Positions 43,329 to 51,046 of a DNA stretch of 64,000 nt are shown in pieces (positions within the stretch are counted from its first letter, which is position 1; each line of letters opens with the position of its first letter). Below the pieces are notes generated by a model. It was given only the letters and a program-made list of their open reading frames with translations, did no database searches and was not told where the DNA came from. A program made the translations under genes and the position numbers. This DNA is from Diplocloster agilis (GTDB lineage: Bacteria; Bacillota; Clostridia; Lachnospirales; Lachnospiraceae), in contig NZ_JAHQCW010000021.1 of the NCBI RefSeq assembly GCF_019042275.1, forward strand, positions 34,884 through 98,883. Direction: 5' to 3'.

Positions 43329-44153
43329 TTATTTCGTCATAAAACCGAATTCTACTTCACTGGAACCCCATACGGCCCGAACCACATAAATATAACCGGC
43401 TTCCGCCTGAGAAATCAGATAGCTGCCATCTTCCACGGCCGACACTTCCACGTGCTCACCCTGCGGATTGCTCTCAATATAAGCCTGATCCTTGTAATGA
43501 TCGGAAGTATAGCGGATTACAGTGACTTCGTCGGGTTTTTTGGTAAAGAGCAGTGTCAGATCCGTCGGGTCGGTAAGGGAAATATCTGCGAGGTCCGAAT
43601 TAGCCAGCATGCTGGGGGCATCTGCCACGACAGACTGCGCTGCACCGTCCTTATCCTGATATTCCCAGCGGAACCCGCCTCGGGTGGTCATGGCCGTGAC
43701 CACAGCCAGATCTGTCCGGTAGTTTACATCCAGACTGGGCGGTTCGGCCGGATCCGGTTCCTGATAGATCATGTCGATAATATCCTGATAGCGATCCGCA
43801 TCGGAAGGGGAGCCCTGCTCCACAACTTTGATCTTGGTGACTCCCGGGTACTGGCCGGGATAGGACTCAAGCATGATTCCATTTCCGTAGATTTTTAAGA
43901 TATTGCCCTTCACCAATTGATCCTGAGTGATCTTTTTCCCGCTGATGTCGTAGATATCCTCCGGAAAATGAACCGTAAATACACCGCTTTCATCACTGGC
44001 CATAATATAAGAATCTTCCCCGTAGGGTATGTACATAGCCTGAATGGCGGCCTTTTCCTCCTTATTCTTACGGACGGCAAAGAGGACAGCCAGGGCGATC
44101 AGAATGAGTATCACGGCAGATACCAAAATTAAAATAATATGCTTTTTTTTCAT
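43329..44153 (-). CDS. Membrane-anchored extracytoplasmic protein of unknown function
   Basis: 274 residues. One N-terminal hydrophobic helix (IILILVSAVILILIALAVLF) after MKKKH anchors the rest outside the cell. The soluble part begins with a small beta-rich segment (GNILKIYGNGIMLESYPGQYPGVTKIKVVE) that resembles short OB-like domains of DUF3221-type proteins. A mixed region follows, ending YLISQAEAGYIYVVRAVWGS, a pattern seen in bacterial lipoproteins with Ig-like ends. No lipobox. Transcribed alone. The family could not be named. Confidence 0.6.
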   Translation of the reverse strand: MKKKHIILILVSAVILILIALAVLFAVRKNKEEKAAIQAMYIPYGEDSYIMASDESGVFTVHFPEDIYDISGKKITQDQLVKGNILKIYGNGIMLESYPGQYPGVTKIKVVEQGSPSDADRYQDIIDMIYQEPDPAEPPSLDVNYRTDLAVVTAMTTRGGFRWEYQDKDGAAQSVVADAPSMLANSDLADISLTDPTDLTLLFTKKPDEVTVIRYTSDHYKDQAYIESNPQGEHVEVSAVEDGSYLISQAEAGYIYVVRAVWGSSEVEFGFMTK

Positions 44154-44312
44154 AATACAATACTCCTTATATGTTTTTCGTATAATACCTAATTCGGAAT
44201 TAGTAATCTTCAGGAATCGGATTGATGACCGCGCCCAATTATATTCCGGGTATATAACTCTAGTGTCACATTATAAAGGAAATGTTGCAGGATGTAAAAG
44301 AAAAATATTCTG

Positions 44313-44350
44313 TTGACAAATAAATCGATATACTATATTATACATAGTAT
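44313..44350 (+). promoter_or_regulatory. padR promoter with overlapping palindromic operator
   Basis: TTGACA (44313-44318) and TATTAT (44336-44341) are 17 bases apart. ATACT-N11-AGTAT (44330-44350) straddles the -10, the shape expected for a PadR autoregulatory site. TGTAATGCATAGCATTGTA nearby adds a second inverted repeat. Confidence 0.6.
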
Positions 44351-44408
44351 GTAATGCATAGCATTGTATAGCGTAGTATTAAAATCATAATTTGGGAAGA
44401 GGTGGAAA

Positions 44409-44732
44409 ATGGATACCCAGAGAAAAAAGGGAGTATTGGATGTGTGTGTCCTGTCTGTTTTAAAGAGAGGACCTTCCTATGGCTATATGATTATAGGAGA
44501 GGTGTCCCAATGTATAGCGATATCGGAGTCAACCCTTTATCCTATTCTGAAGCGGCTGGAGAGCGCCGGTTTCGTGACCACCTATAAGCAGGAATACAAC
44601 GGGAGAACCAGAAAATACTATGAGATCACAGAAACGGGAATCGGGAAAATTAATGAATTTTTGGGTGAATGGGAAGAAATGAAGCAGATTTATAATTTTG
44701 TGGAAAAAAACAGCCAGGAGGGTAAATCATGA
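44409..44732 (+). CDS. PadR-family transcriptional regulator
   Basis: 107 residues of winged-helix PadR type: VLDVCVLSVLKRGPSYGYMI, STLYPILKRLESAGFVTTYK and GRTRKYYEITETGIGKINEF. Preceded by GAGGTGG. The stop overlaps the next start by ATGA, so it is coupled to the DUF1700 protein gene, a very common pair in Clostridia. It likely represses its own promoter. Confidence 0.9.
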   Translation: MDTQRKKGVLDVCVLSVLKRGPSYGYMIIGEVSQCIAISESTLYPILKRLESAGFVTTYKQEYNGRTRKYYEITETGIGKINEFLGEWEEMKQIYNFVEKNSQEGKS

Positions 44733-45709
44733 AAAAAGACGAATTTCTGAGCCGATTGACAGAGCAGCTTCCCCAGTTGAAGCAAAGTGAGATAGACCAA
44801 TTGAGAGAGTATTACCAGGAACTGATCTGCGATGGATTGGAGCAGGGAAGAACGGAAGAAAACATTATCGAAGGGTTTGGAAAACCGGAGGACATCGCCG
44901 TTCAAATAAAAAACGAATACAAAGAATATGCGCAGATTCTTATGCCTCGACAAACAGAACAAAACCAGCAGGACTATACAACCCGCTCGCCCATCACAAA
45001 AGTCTTGGTTGAGGCGCAGAATTTAAGAGTTGAGATCCGTCAGGTTCCGGCAGGAACCGTCCGGGTATTGTTCCAGCCCCGGGAAGGCGTGGATGAGGTC
45101 ATTCACACAGTAGACAACGGAGAATTTATCTTCCGGCACCGGATGCGGATATTTCCGTTAAATATTGTAAACTGGTTCCGTTTTCCCCAGCGTTTGATCT
45201 TGGAGATTCCCGAGAACTTCCGCGGAAGCATGAGAGTCAAGACGTCCAACAGTCAAATTAATGCCGCCTCCCTGCCGGGGATGGCGGATATCCAGCTGAT
45301 CACCAGCAATGCGAAGATCACGGCGGAAAATATGTCTGCCGGCACCATGCTGCTGCAATCCAGCAATGGAGGACTTCTTCTCCGAGATTTAAAAGGGAGG
45401 AGGCTGGAAGCGATTACCAGCAATGAGAAGGTTCGCGCCGCCAACTGCAGCTTTCCCGATACGCTGCTGCTGTCTACAAAGAACGGCTCCATCTTTCTGC
45501 AGGACATCATCGGGGATAACATCGTGCTGACCACCTCGAACGCTTCTATTACCGGTAATATCCTGGGGGATATGAGGGATTACGGAATCGAGAGCAAGAC
45601 CAGCAATGCATCGAACAATCTTCCGAATTACCAGTATCCGGATCAGCGGAAACATCTGAAGGCCAGGACCAGCAACGGCAAAATTATGGTGGAGTTTCGC
45701 ATCGTATAG
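44729..45709 (+). CDS. DUF1700/HAAS-domain protein with DUF4097-like beta-helix
   Basis: 326 residues. Residues ~1-70 (FLSRLTEQLPQLKQSEIDQL, EENIIEGFGKPEDIA) are a HAAS/DUF1700 helical domain. The rest holds repeated short strands with TSN/SSNG signatures (KTSNSQINAASL, TSNAKITAENM, SSNGGLLLRDL, TSNASITGNIL), typical of DUF4097/adhesin-like right-handed beta structures. There is no transmembrane helix, which is a difference from many DUF1700 proteins. Coupled to padR. Possibly an envelope-stress partner. Confidence 0.8.
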   Translation: MKKDEFLSRLTEQLPQLKQSEIDQLREYYQELICDGLEQGRTEENIIEGFGKPEDIAVQIKNEYKEYAQILMPRQTEQNQQDYTTRSPITKVLVEAQNLRVEIRQVPAGTVRVLFQPREGVDEVIHTVDNGEFIFRHRMRIFPLNIVNWFRFPQRLILEIPENFRGSMRVKTSNSQINAASLPGMADIQLITSNAKITAENMSAGTMLLQSSNGGLLLRDLKGRRLEAITSNEKVRAANCSFPDTLLLSTKNGSIFLQDIIGDNIVLTTSNASITGNILGDMRDYGIESKTSNASNNLPNYQYPDQRKHLKARTSNGKIMVEFRIV

Positions 45710-45851
45710 GGACAGAAGAAAAAGGAAGTTAAGGTGATCCCGTTTAAGTCCCCATACAGAGGGATAATCTGACATTCCGGTTCTTAGCGGCTGCTGCGGG
45801 ACCGGTCGGATTCGCAGCCGGAAAGGGTGGCCAAAAGCCCCTTCCACGTCC

Positions 45852-45904
45852 TTGACAAAACATGTCTAATGCAGTAGACTAAATATGTCTAATGCATTAG
45901 ACAT
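45852..45904 (+). promoter_or_regulatory. blaI-like promoter with two palindromic operators
   Basis: TTGACA (45852-45857) and TAGACT (45875-45880) are 17 bases apart. ATGTCTAATGCATTAGACAT (45885-45904) is a perfect 20-bp palindrome, and ATGTCTAATGCAGTAGACTA (45862-45881) is a near copy placed over the promoter. This is the two-operator arrangement used by BlaI/MecI repressors. Confidence 0.75.
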
Positions 45905-45927
45905 GTTTGCGCTTGGGGGTGTGATAT

Positions 45928-46305
45928 ATGGAAATACCAAAGATTTTTGACAGTGAATACCGGCTGGCCTGTATCGTATGGGACCGGGAGCCGGTTACGA
46001 CCAGTGAATTGGTGAAGCTGTGCGCTGAGAAACTGGAATGGAAACGTACGACGACTTATACGGTGCTGAAAAGGCTGTGTGACAGAGGAATCTTCCAAGT
46101 GGAAAATTCGGTGGTGACTTCCAGGATTCCGAAGGAGGAGATACAAAGGCAGGAGAGCGAGCAGTTTGTGAAAAGGACTTTTGGGGGTTCGCTGCCTTTG
46201 TTTTTAGCGGCTTTTTTAAAGGACCGGCCCTTGTCTGAGGAGGAGGTACGGGAGATCCGGAAGCTGATCGAGGATAAGAACGGGGGGCGGGCCGATGAAA
46301 CCTGA
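45928..46305 (+). CDS. BlaI/MecI/CopY-family repressor
   Basis: 125 residues, winged-helix repressor: VWDREPVTTSELVKLCAEKL, WKRTTTYTVLKRLCDRGIFQ with the basic recognition helix, and a short C-terminal dimerisation region FVKRTFGGSLPLFLAAFLKD where the protease partner usually cuts. It overlaps the BlaR1-like gene by 11 bases. It should bind the ATGTCTAATGC palindromes just upstream. Confidence 0.88.
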   Translation: MEIPKIFDSEYRLACIVWDREPVTTSELVKLCAEKLEWKRTTTYTVLKRLCDRGIFQVENSVVTSRIPKEEIQRQESEQFVKRTFGGSLPLFLAAFLKDRPLSEEEVREIRKLIEDKNGGRADET

Positions 46306-48721
46306 GCTTTTATTCCTGACGGTGCTTCGCATGAGCATTGTGTCGGGCTATGTGATTATCTGTATGGTGGTTATCCGATTGCTGATGAGGAGGCTGCCGA
46401 AGATGTTCTGCAGCCTGCTGTGGGGGATCGTGCTGATCCGCCTGGTCTGCCCGGTGGCATTTGAAAGTCCGTTCAGTCTGGTTCCCGGCGGCAGGTTGGA
46501 TCCGGTGCGGCTCCTGGAAGAGGAGGAAGCGCATCTGCAGGGAAACTTGGGCGGGAATCAGAGCCAGGAGGGAAACGCGGCCGGGGAAACAGCGGCACAG
46601 ACGGAGGAAGCGCTTGAAAATATTGCAGGGACAGGCAGCGTTTTTCCTGACGCTTCCGCAGACATGGATGCCGGGGCAGCAGGGCTGCCGACTGGGAAGC
46701 GGCAGACAAGCGGCGCCGAACGGGCGGAGATACTTCAGATCCCGGACGCAGGAGAACCCACGGTGTCCGGAGCGAATGCCGCCCCGGATATTCCAAATGC
46801 CTTGGCGGGTGCGGGCTGTGTGATTTGGGGAAGCGGTATCGTTTTGCTGCTCCTGTATAGCTTATGCAGTTATATCGGCTTGAAAAGAAGATTAGGGACA
46901 GCCATACCGGACGGGGAAGGCTGTTACATCAGCGACGGGATCAGAACCCCTTTCGTTCTGGGAATGTTTCGGACGAAGATTTATCTGCCTGCGGATCTGT
47001 CGCCGGAGGAGAAGGAACATGTACTGCTGCATGAACGGATGCACATCCGGAGAGGAGATACGGTTTTCAAACCGGTATTTTATCTGGCCCTGGTGATCCA
47101 TTGGTTTAATCCGCTGGTATGGCTCTCTTACCGTCTGATGGAAAAAGACATGGAGATGGCCTGTGACGAAGCGGTAATGGCAAGACTGGGAGAGAATAAG
47201 GGAGGAGACTATTGCCGTTCCCTGTTAAATCTGGCGCTTCGGGGACAGAACCGGACAGTCCGTCCGCTGGCTTTTGGAGAGAGCAATACAAAGCAGCGGG
47301 TGAAAAATATATTGCGTTACAGAAGGCCAAGCACCTGGGTGAAAGCAGCGGCCGTCATTCTGGGCGCGGCAGCCGCGTTTTTCTTCCTGGCAGATCCGCT
47401 GTCCGCAAACCGGGGAGGAATACCCGCCGATCTGACTCAGGATGGCAAAGAGGAAACCATACTGGCAGAGATACCGGAAAATACACAGGAAAACAGTATG
47501 GCTGCGCTGCAGGTGAAAAACAGGCGGGGAGACGAGCTTTGGGAGTCACAGTTTCCACTTTCGGGACAGACCGGCATTTCCTATTATTTATATCAGACGG
47601 ACGAGGAAGATCTTCTGTTGAGATATACAGCGCGGCTGCAGCCGGGAGAAGGGATGATGTCCTACCAGCTGTTCTCCTTAGATGAGACCGGTCAACAGCA
47701 GGTCAGGGAAGAAAACGAGATAAACTATATGGCGGAGAAGGACAGGTATCTGTTTGACGCAGAAGCGGTACGGCAGTTTCTGCAAGCCCTTAACGGCTAT
47801 CTGGAACACAGTATTCTCCTGTTAGAGACCAGGAACGGACAGGCGTTTTACAGTACAGTGGAGCAGCCGATCAGGCAGACGGAAGAGTTCCGGTGGATGG
47901 ATCAGCAGTACGAGTCAATATTTGGGAAAAGCGGCAGCCTCGATGAACGCTTAGATAAGCTCCAGGCACATCTGTTAAAAATAGCCAACCAGGAATGGGC
48001 TTTGGAAAATGGGTCCGGGAGATCGGAAGCCGAGGATCAGGAACAGTTAATGGCCAGACTGAATGCGGTCACGGCCGGGCAGCTGGAGCTGATTCAAAAC
48101 CGGTATGACGGATCGGAAACCGGGGAGATTGTGATACTGGCAGAACTGCCGGAAGATCAAATCACTCTATATGGATACAACGACGCTGAATATTCCGGCC
48201 GGGGAGTCCTCCTTCGGAACGGTGAGGGGATCAGCCGTTTTGACATAACATATGGGACTTCGCCGCGGGCCCTCCTGCCTGAGATCTACTGGGACTCCGG
48301 CAAAGAGCAGCTGCAGATGAAGATACTTGGGGCATCCGGAACCGGGCTGAACATCTGGAATCTATACCTGTTTGAGAGAACCCGGGACGGCCTGTTGAAA
48401 GAAACCATGTTCCAGCCGGACGATTATATGAGCCAGCTGGAACAGAAGATATCCTATGATTACGATCCTGTTGGACAAAGCCTGACCTTGTATGCCCAGG
48501 GACGCGAAATCAGAACGATAGACACCTCCTGGGCGGAAGAACCAGTCATGGATATCTACTGGGGAACCATCGTAGATTTTGAACTGGGTGAGACGATCCA
48601 TATGCTGTTCACTCCTGCCCTGCAGATCGGGAACTGGCCCGCGCCCCAATACGCGGAAGAAGCGGACCTGACCGCTGTTGTTGAATACGGACAGGATTTT
48701 ACGATCACGCAGATACAGTAA
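46295..48721 (+). CDS. BlaR1/MecR1-type M56 membrane protease receptor
   Basis: 808 residues. Membrane helices near the N-terminus and around residue 170-190 (IVLLLLYSLCSYIGL) surround the M56 metalloprotease site HERMH in HVLLHERMHIRRGDT, with later glutamate in MEMACDEAVMARLG. A further helix (VKAAAVILGAAAAFFFLADP) leads to a ~430-residue outer domain with no SxxK/penicillin-binding pattern that I can see. An unusual Ala/Gly/Glu-rich loop fills residues ~85-165. It probably senses a signal outside the cell and cleaves the BlaI-like repressor. No beta-lactamase gene is nearby. Confidence 0.8.
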   Translation: MKPELLFLTVLRMSIVSGYVIICMVVIRLLMRRLPKMFCSLLWGIVLIRLVCPVAFESPFSLVPGGRLDPVRLLEEEEAHLQGNLGGNQSQEGNAAGETAAQTEEALENIAGTGSVFPDASADMDAGAAGLPTGKRQTSGAERAEILQIPDAGEPTVSGANAAPDIPNALAGAGCVIWGSGIVLLLLYSLCSYIGLKRRLGTAIPDGEGCYISDGIRTPFVLGMFRTKIYLPADLSPEEKEHVLLHERMHIRRGDTVFKPVFYLALVIHWFNPLVWLSYRLMEKDMEMACDEAVMARLGENKGGDYCRSLLNLALRGQNRTVRPLAFGESNTKQRVKNILRYRRPSTWVKAAAVILGAAAAFFFLADPLSANRGGIPADLTQDGKEETILAEIPENTQENSMAALQVKNRRGDELWESQFPLSGQTGISYYLYQTDEEDLLLRYTARLQPGEGMMSYQLFSLDETGQQQVREENEINYMAEKDRYLFDAEAVRQFLQALNGYLEHSILLLETRNGQAFYSTVEQPIRQTEEFRWMDQQYESIFGKSGSLDERLDKLQAHLLKIANQEWALENGSGRSEAEDQEQLMARLNAVTAGQLELIQNRYDGSETGEIVILAELPEDQITLYGYNDAEYSGRGVLLRNGEGISRFDITYGTSPRALLPEIYWDSGKEQLQMKILGASGTGLNIWNLYLFERTRDGLLKETMFQPDDYMSQLEQKISYDYDPVGQSLTLYAQGREIRTIDTSWAEEPVMDIYWGTIVDFELGETIHMLFTPALQIGNWPAPQYAEEADLTAVVEYGQDFTITQIQ

Positions 48722-48775
48722 AAGAACGATCACGCAGATACAGTAAAAGAACGATCACGAAGATACAGTAAAAGA
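48701..48775. repeat. Three tandem 25-bp repeats at the end of the blaR1-like gene
   Basis: A 25-base unit starting ACGATCACGCAGATACAG occurs at 48701-48725, 48726-48750 and 48751-48775. The third has one substitution. The first unit contains the last six codons and stop of the receptor gene, so the array is a recent tandem duplication of its end. Confidence 0.9.
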
Positions 48776-48781
48776 AAAAAG

Positions 48782-50044
48782 TCAGCTCCGGTGATGCCGA
48801 ATGTCCGGATCTGGGGGCCTTCTGAGCCTGGATAAAACGGAAACGGCAAAGAACATCAGCACCGGGAAGAGGGTCGCGCACAGCAGCCCTGTTTTCAATC
48901 CGGCTTCGGTTGAGGTTAAATTGCCAAATAATAGATTCGGCAGGGAACCGTCCCGGCTGGCCACAGAATTGGAGATGACGCCCACCATACCCGGCCCCAA
49001 AGAACAGCCGATATCGCCGGCCAGAGCCAGCAGCGCGAACATGCCCGTTCCGCCTGCCGGACAGTATTCCGCAGCCAGGGAAAAGGAACCCGGCCACATG
49101 ATTCCAACGGACAGACCGCACAGGGCGCAGCCGGCCAGAGAGAGAAGCGGAATCGGGGACAGGGTCGCAAGCAGGTAACTGATCATGCAGAGGATGCTGC
49201 TGGCCAGGATGAATTTTTTCAGATCAATTCCAGAACCTTTTTTGCCGTAAAAGGTTCTGGACAGTCCCATACAGACGGCAAAAGCGCAGGGGCCGAGAAG
49301 ATCCCCCATAGTTTTGGATACATTCAGGCCGGATTCAGCGAACAGGGAAGCCCACTGCGCCATAGCCTGCTCGGATGCGGCGGAGCAGATCATCAGGATC
49401 AGGAAAAGCCAGAAGATCTTCATGGAAAATAGCTTCCGCAGCGGCATGACGCTGTGCTCCTCGGTCAGCGTAAGCAGCGGCACCTTTGCATAGAAAAAGG
49501 TGTTAAAGAACGGGAGAACAGCCCATATAAGCGGAAGATAGTACCAGCGGGAAAGGCCGATCGTGACAAAATACAGTGTGGAGAGCAGAACGACTGTGAC
49601 ATGTCCCCAGCAGTAGAAGGAGTGCAGCATGCTCATGGCGCTGGCTTTTTCATCTCCGGGCAGGGCCTGGACGATGGGGCTTACCAGCACTTCGATCAGC
49701 CCGCCGCCGATGGCGTTGATGACCACGGCGATCATAAGGCCCAGGTAGGGGCTTGGCAGGAACTTGGGAAACAGGCCCAGTCCCACCAGGCCCACCGTAC
49801 TGCAGATATGTGCGGCCACGATACAGACGCGGTACCCGATCCGGTCGACGAACTTGGCGGAGATGAGATCCACCAGCATCTGGACGCCAAAGTTCAGGGA
49901 TACTAAAAATCCCAATTCGCTCAATGAGATTCCCATGGTTTTCTGAAAGGTGATAAACAGCAGGGGCGGCAGGTTGTTGACGATAGCCTGGGTGATGTAT
50001 CCTAAGTAGCTTGCATATACCGTATGTTTATATTGTAGTTTCAT
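48782..50044 (-). CDS. MFS transporter
   Basis: 420 residues with twelve hydrophobic segments. YLGYITQAIVNNLPPLLFIT at the N-terminus, SAKFVDRIGYRVCIVAAHIC with the loop 2-3 motif, and LCGLSVGIMWPGSFSLAAEY fit the sugar/fucose-permease-like MFS group. The start overlaps the stop of the metallophosphoesterase gene by ATGA, so the two are co-transcribed. Substrate unknown. Confidence 0.83.
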   Translation of the reverse strand: MKLQYKHTVYASYLGYITQAIVNNLPPLLFITFQKTMGISLSELGFLVSLNFGVQMLVDLISAKFVDRIGYRVCIVAAHICSTVGLVGLGLFPKFLPSPYLGLMIAVVINAIGGGLIEVLVSPIVQALPGDEKASAMSMLHSFYCWGHVTVVLLSTLYFVTIGLSRWYYLPLIWAVLPFFNTFFYAKVPLLTLTEEHSVMPLRKLFSMKIFWLFLILMICSAASEQAMAQWASLFAESGLNVSKTMGDLLGPCAFAVCMGLSRTFYGKKGSGIDLKKFILASSILCMISYLLATLSPIPLLSLAGCALCGLSVGIMWPGSFSLAAEYCPAGGTGMFALLALAGDIGCSLGPGMVGVISNSVASRDGSLPNLLFGNLTSTEAGLKTGLLCATLFPVLMFFAVSVLSRLRRPPDPDIRHHRS

Positions 50045-50868
50045 TTTGTGATGTCCTCTTGTCTGTTTGTAATATCGATAAAGATCAGCTCAGCCGGATT
50101 AAAGATACGAAGATTGACCGTATGGGAGCCGAGCCCCCGGCTGACGATCAGGGAGCGGCCCTGTTCTTCAAAATATCCTGCGTCGTATTTCGGAAAAAGT
50201 TTGGCCTGGGGAGTGATCAGGCCACCGATTCCCGGTATACGGATAATGCCGCCGTGAAGATGGCCGGAGACGGTCAGATCCGCGCCCCATTTGGCATACT
50301 GTGGAAAATAGACCGGATTGTGGGCGATGAGGATGTTATAGTGTCCCGGATCAGGAGTTCCCAGTGCGTCCGTCAGACACGTGACAGCAAAGGGTTTGCG
50401 GGTAAACCTCTTATAATAGCTGAAATCCAGTTCAAATCCATAGATAGTAACCAAAGCTCCGCCGATTTGCTGCGTCAGATGCCCGTTGACCAGTGTGTGA
50501 ATGCCGCAGCTTCGCAGCATCCGGATATAGGAATCATATTCCCCGGCAAAGGAATCGGGAAATTCCCGCATCCGGTGTTCATGGTTCCCGTTTCCCAGAT
50601 AGACCGGATATTCCGCCGCCAGAGCGATTAAAAGCTGATAAGCCGCATCTTTGTGGACTTCCTGTTTTTTCCGGTCCGAGATGATCAAATCGCCGGCGAT
50701 GAGAATTCCATCCGGATGATTTTTTCGTATTTCTTCCAGGAGAAGACGGTTATCCGGCCCGTAGCTTTTGTTGTGCAGATCAGCCAGCAGAGCCAGCCGC
50801 CACGGCCGTTTGAGACCCGGGATTTTTCCTGTTTCTATAGTATAAAAAGTCGTTTTAAATTTCGACAT
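50041..50868 (-). CDS. Calcineurin-like metallophosphoesterase
   Basis: 275 residues. Metal ligands are seen in LALLADLHNKSYG (D-x-H), ILIAGDLI (GD), GNGNHEHR (GNHE) and SGHLHGGIIRIPG (GHxH). This is the YaeI/YkuE-like group of membrane-associated phosphoesterases, but no clear N-terminal membrane helix is present. First gene of the leftward pair with the MFS transporter. Substrate unknown. Confidence 0.85.
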   Translation of the reverse strand: MSKFKTTFYTIETGKIPGLKRPWRLALLADLHNKSYGPDNRLLLEEIRKNHPDGILIAGDLIISDRKKQEVHKDAAYQLLIALAAEYPVYLGNGNHEHRMREFPDSFAGEYDSYIRMLRSCGIHTLVNGHLTQQIGGALVTIYGFELDFSYYKRFTRKPFAVTCLTDALGTPDPGHYNILIAHNPVYFPQYAKWGADLTVSGHLHGGIIRIPGIGGLITPQAKLFPKYDAGYFEEQGRSLIVSRGLGSHTVNLRIFNPAELIFIDITNRQEDITK

Positions 50869-51046
50869 GCACGATAATCCTTTTCATTTCCTATGAAAGA
50901 CATATTTTGTTAAAATATATCTTGATTTCTCTTTACAATGGAACAACAAAACATTTATACTATCTTACTATATTCACATTACCGCGTCAAAATAAACTTT
51001 GAAAAAAGAAAGAATACCGCAGAATCCTGCGGCGTCGGAGGAAAGA

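Noticed and set aside
46461..46823. 120-codon frame within the blaR1-like gene
   Set aside because: It is a frame shadow of the GC-rich linker of the receptor, with no start signal.
48701..48775. CRISPR or attachment site
   Set aside because: Directly adjoining 25-base units without spacers and no integrase; a simple tandem duplication.
49454..49906. 150-codon plus-strand frame inside the MFS gene
   Set aside because: It is opposite a clear membrane-protein gene and has no ribosome binding site or hydrophobic pattern of its own.
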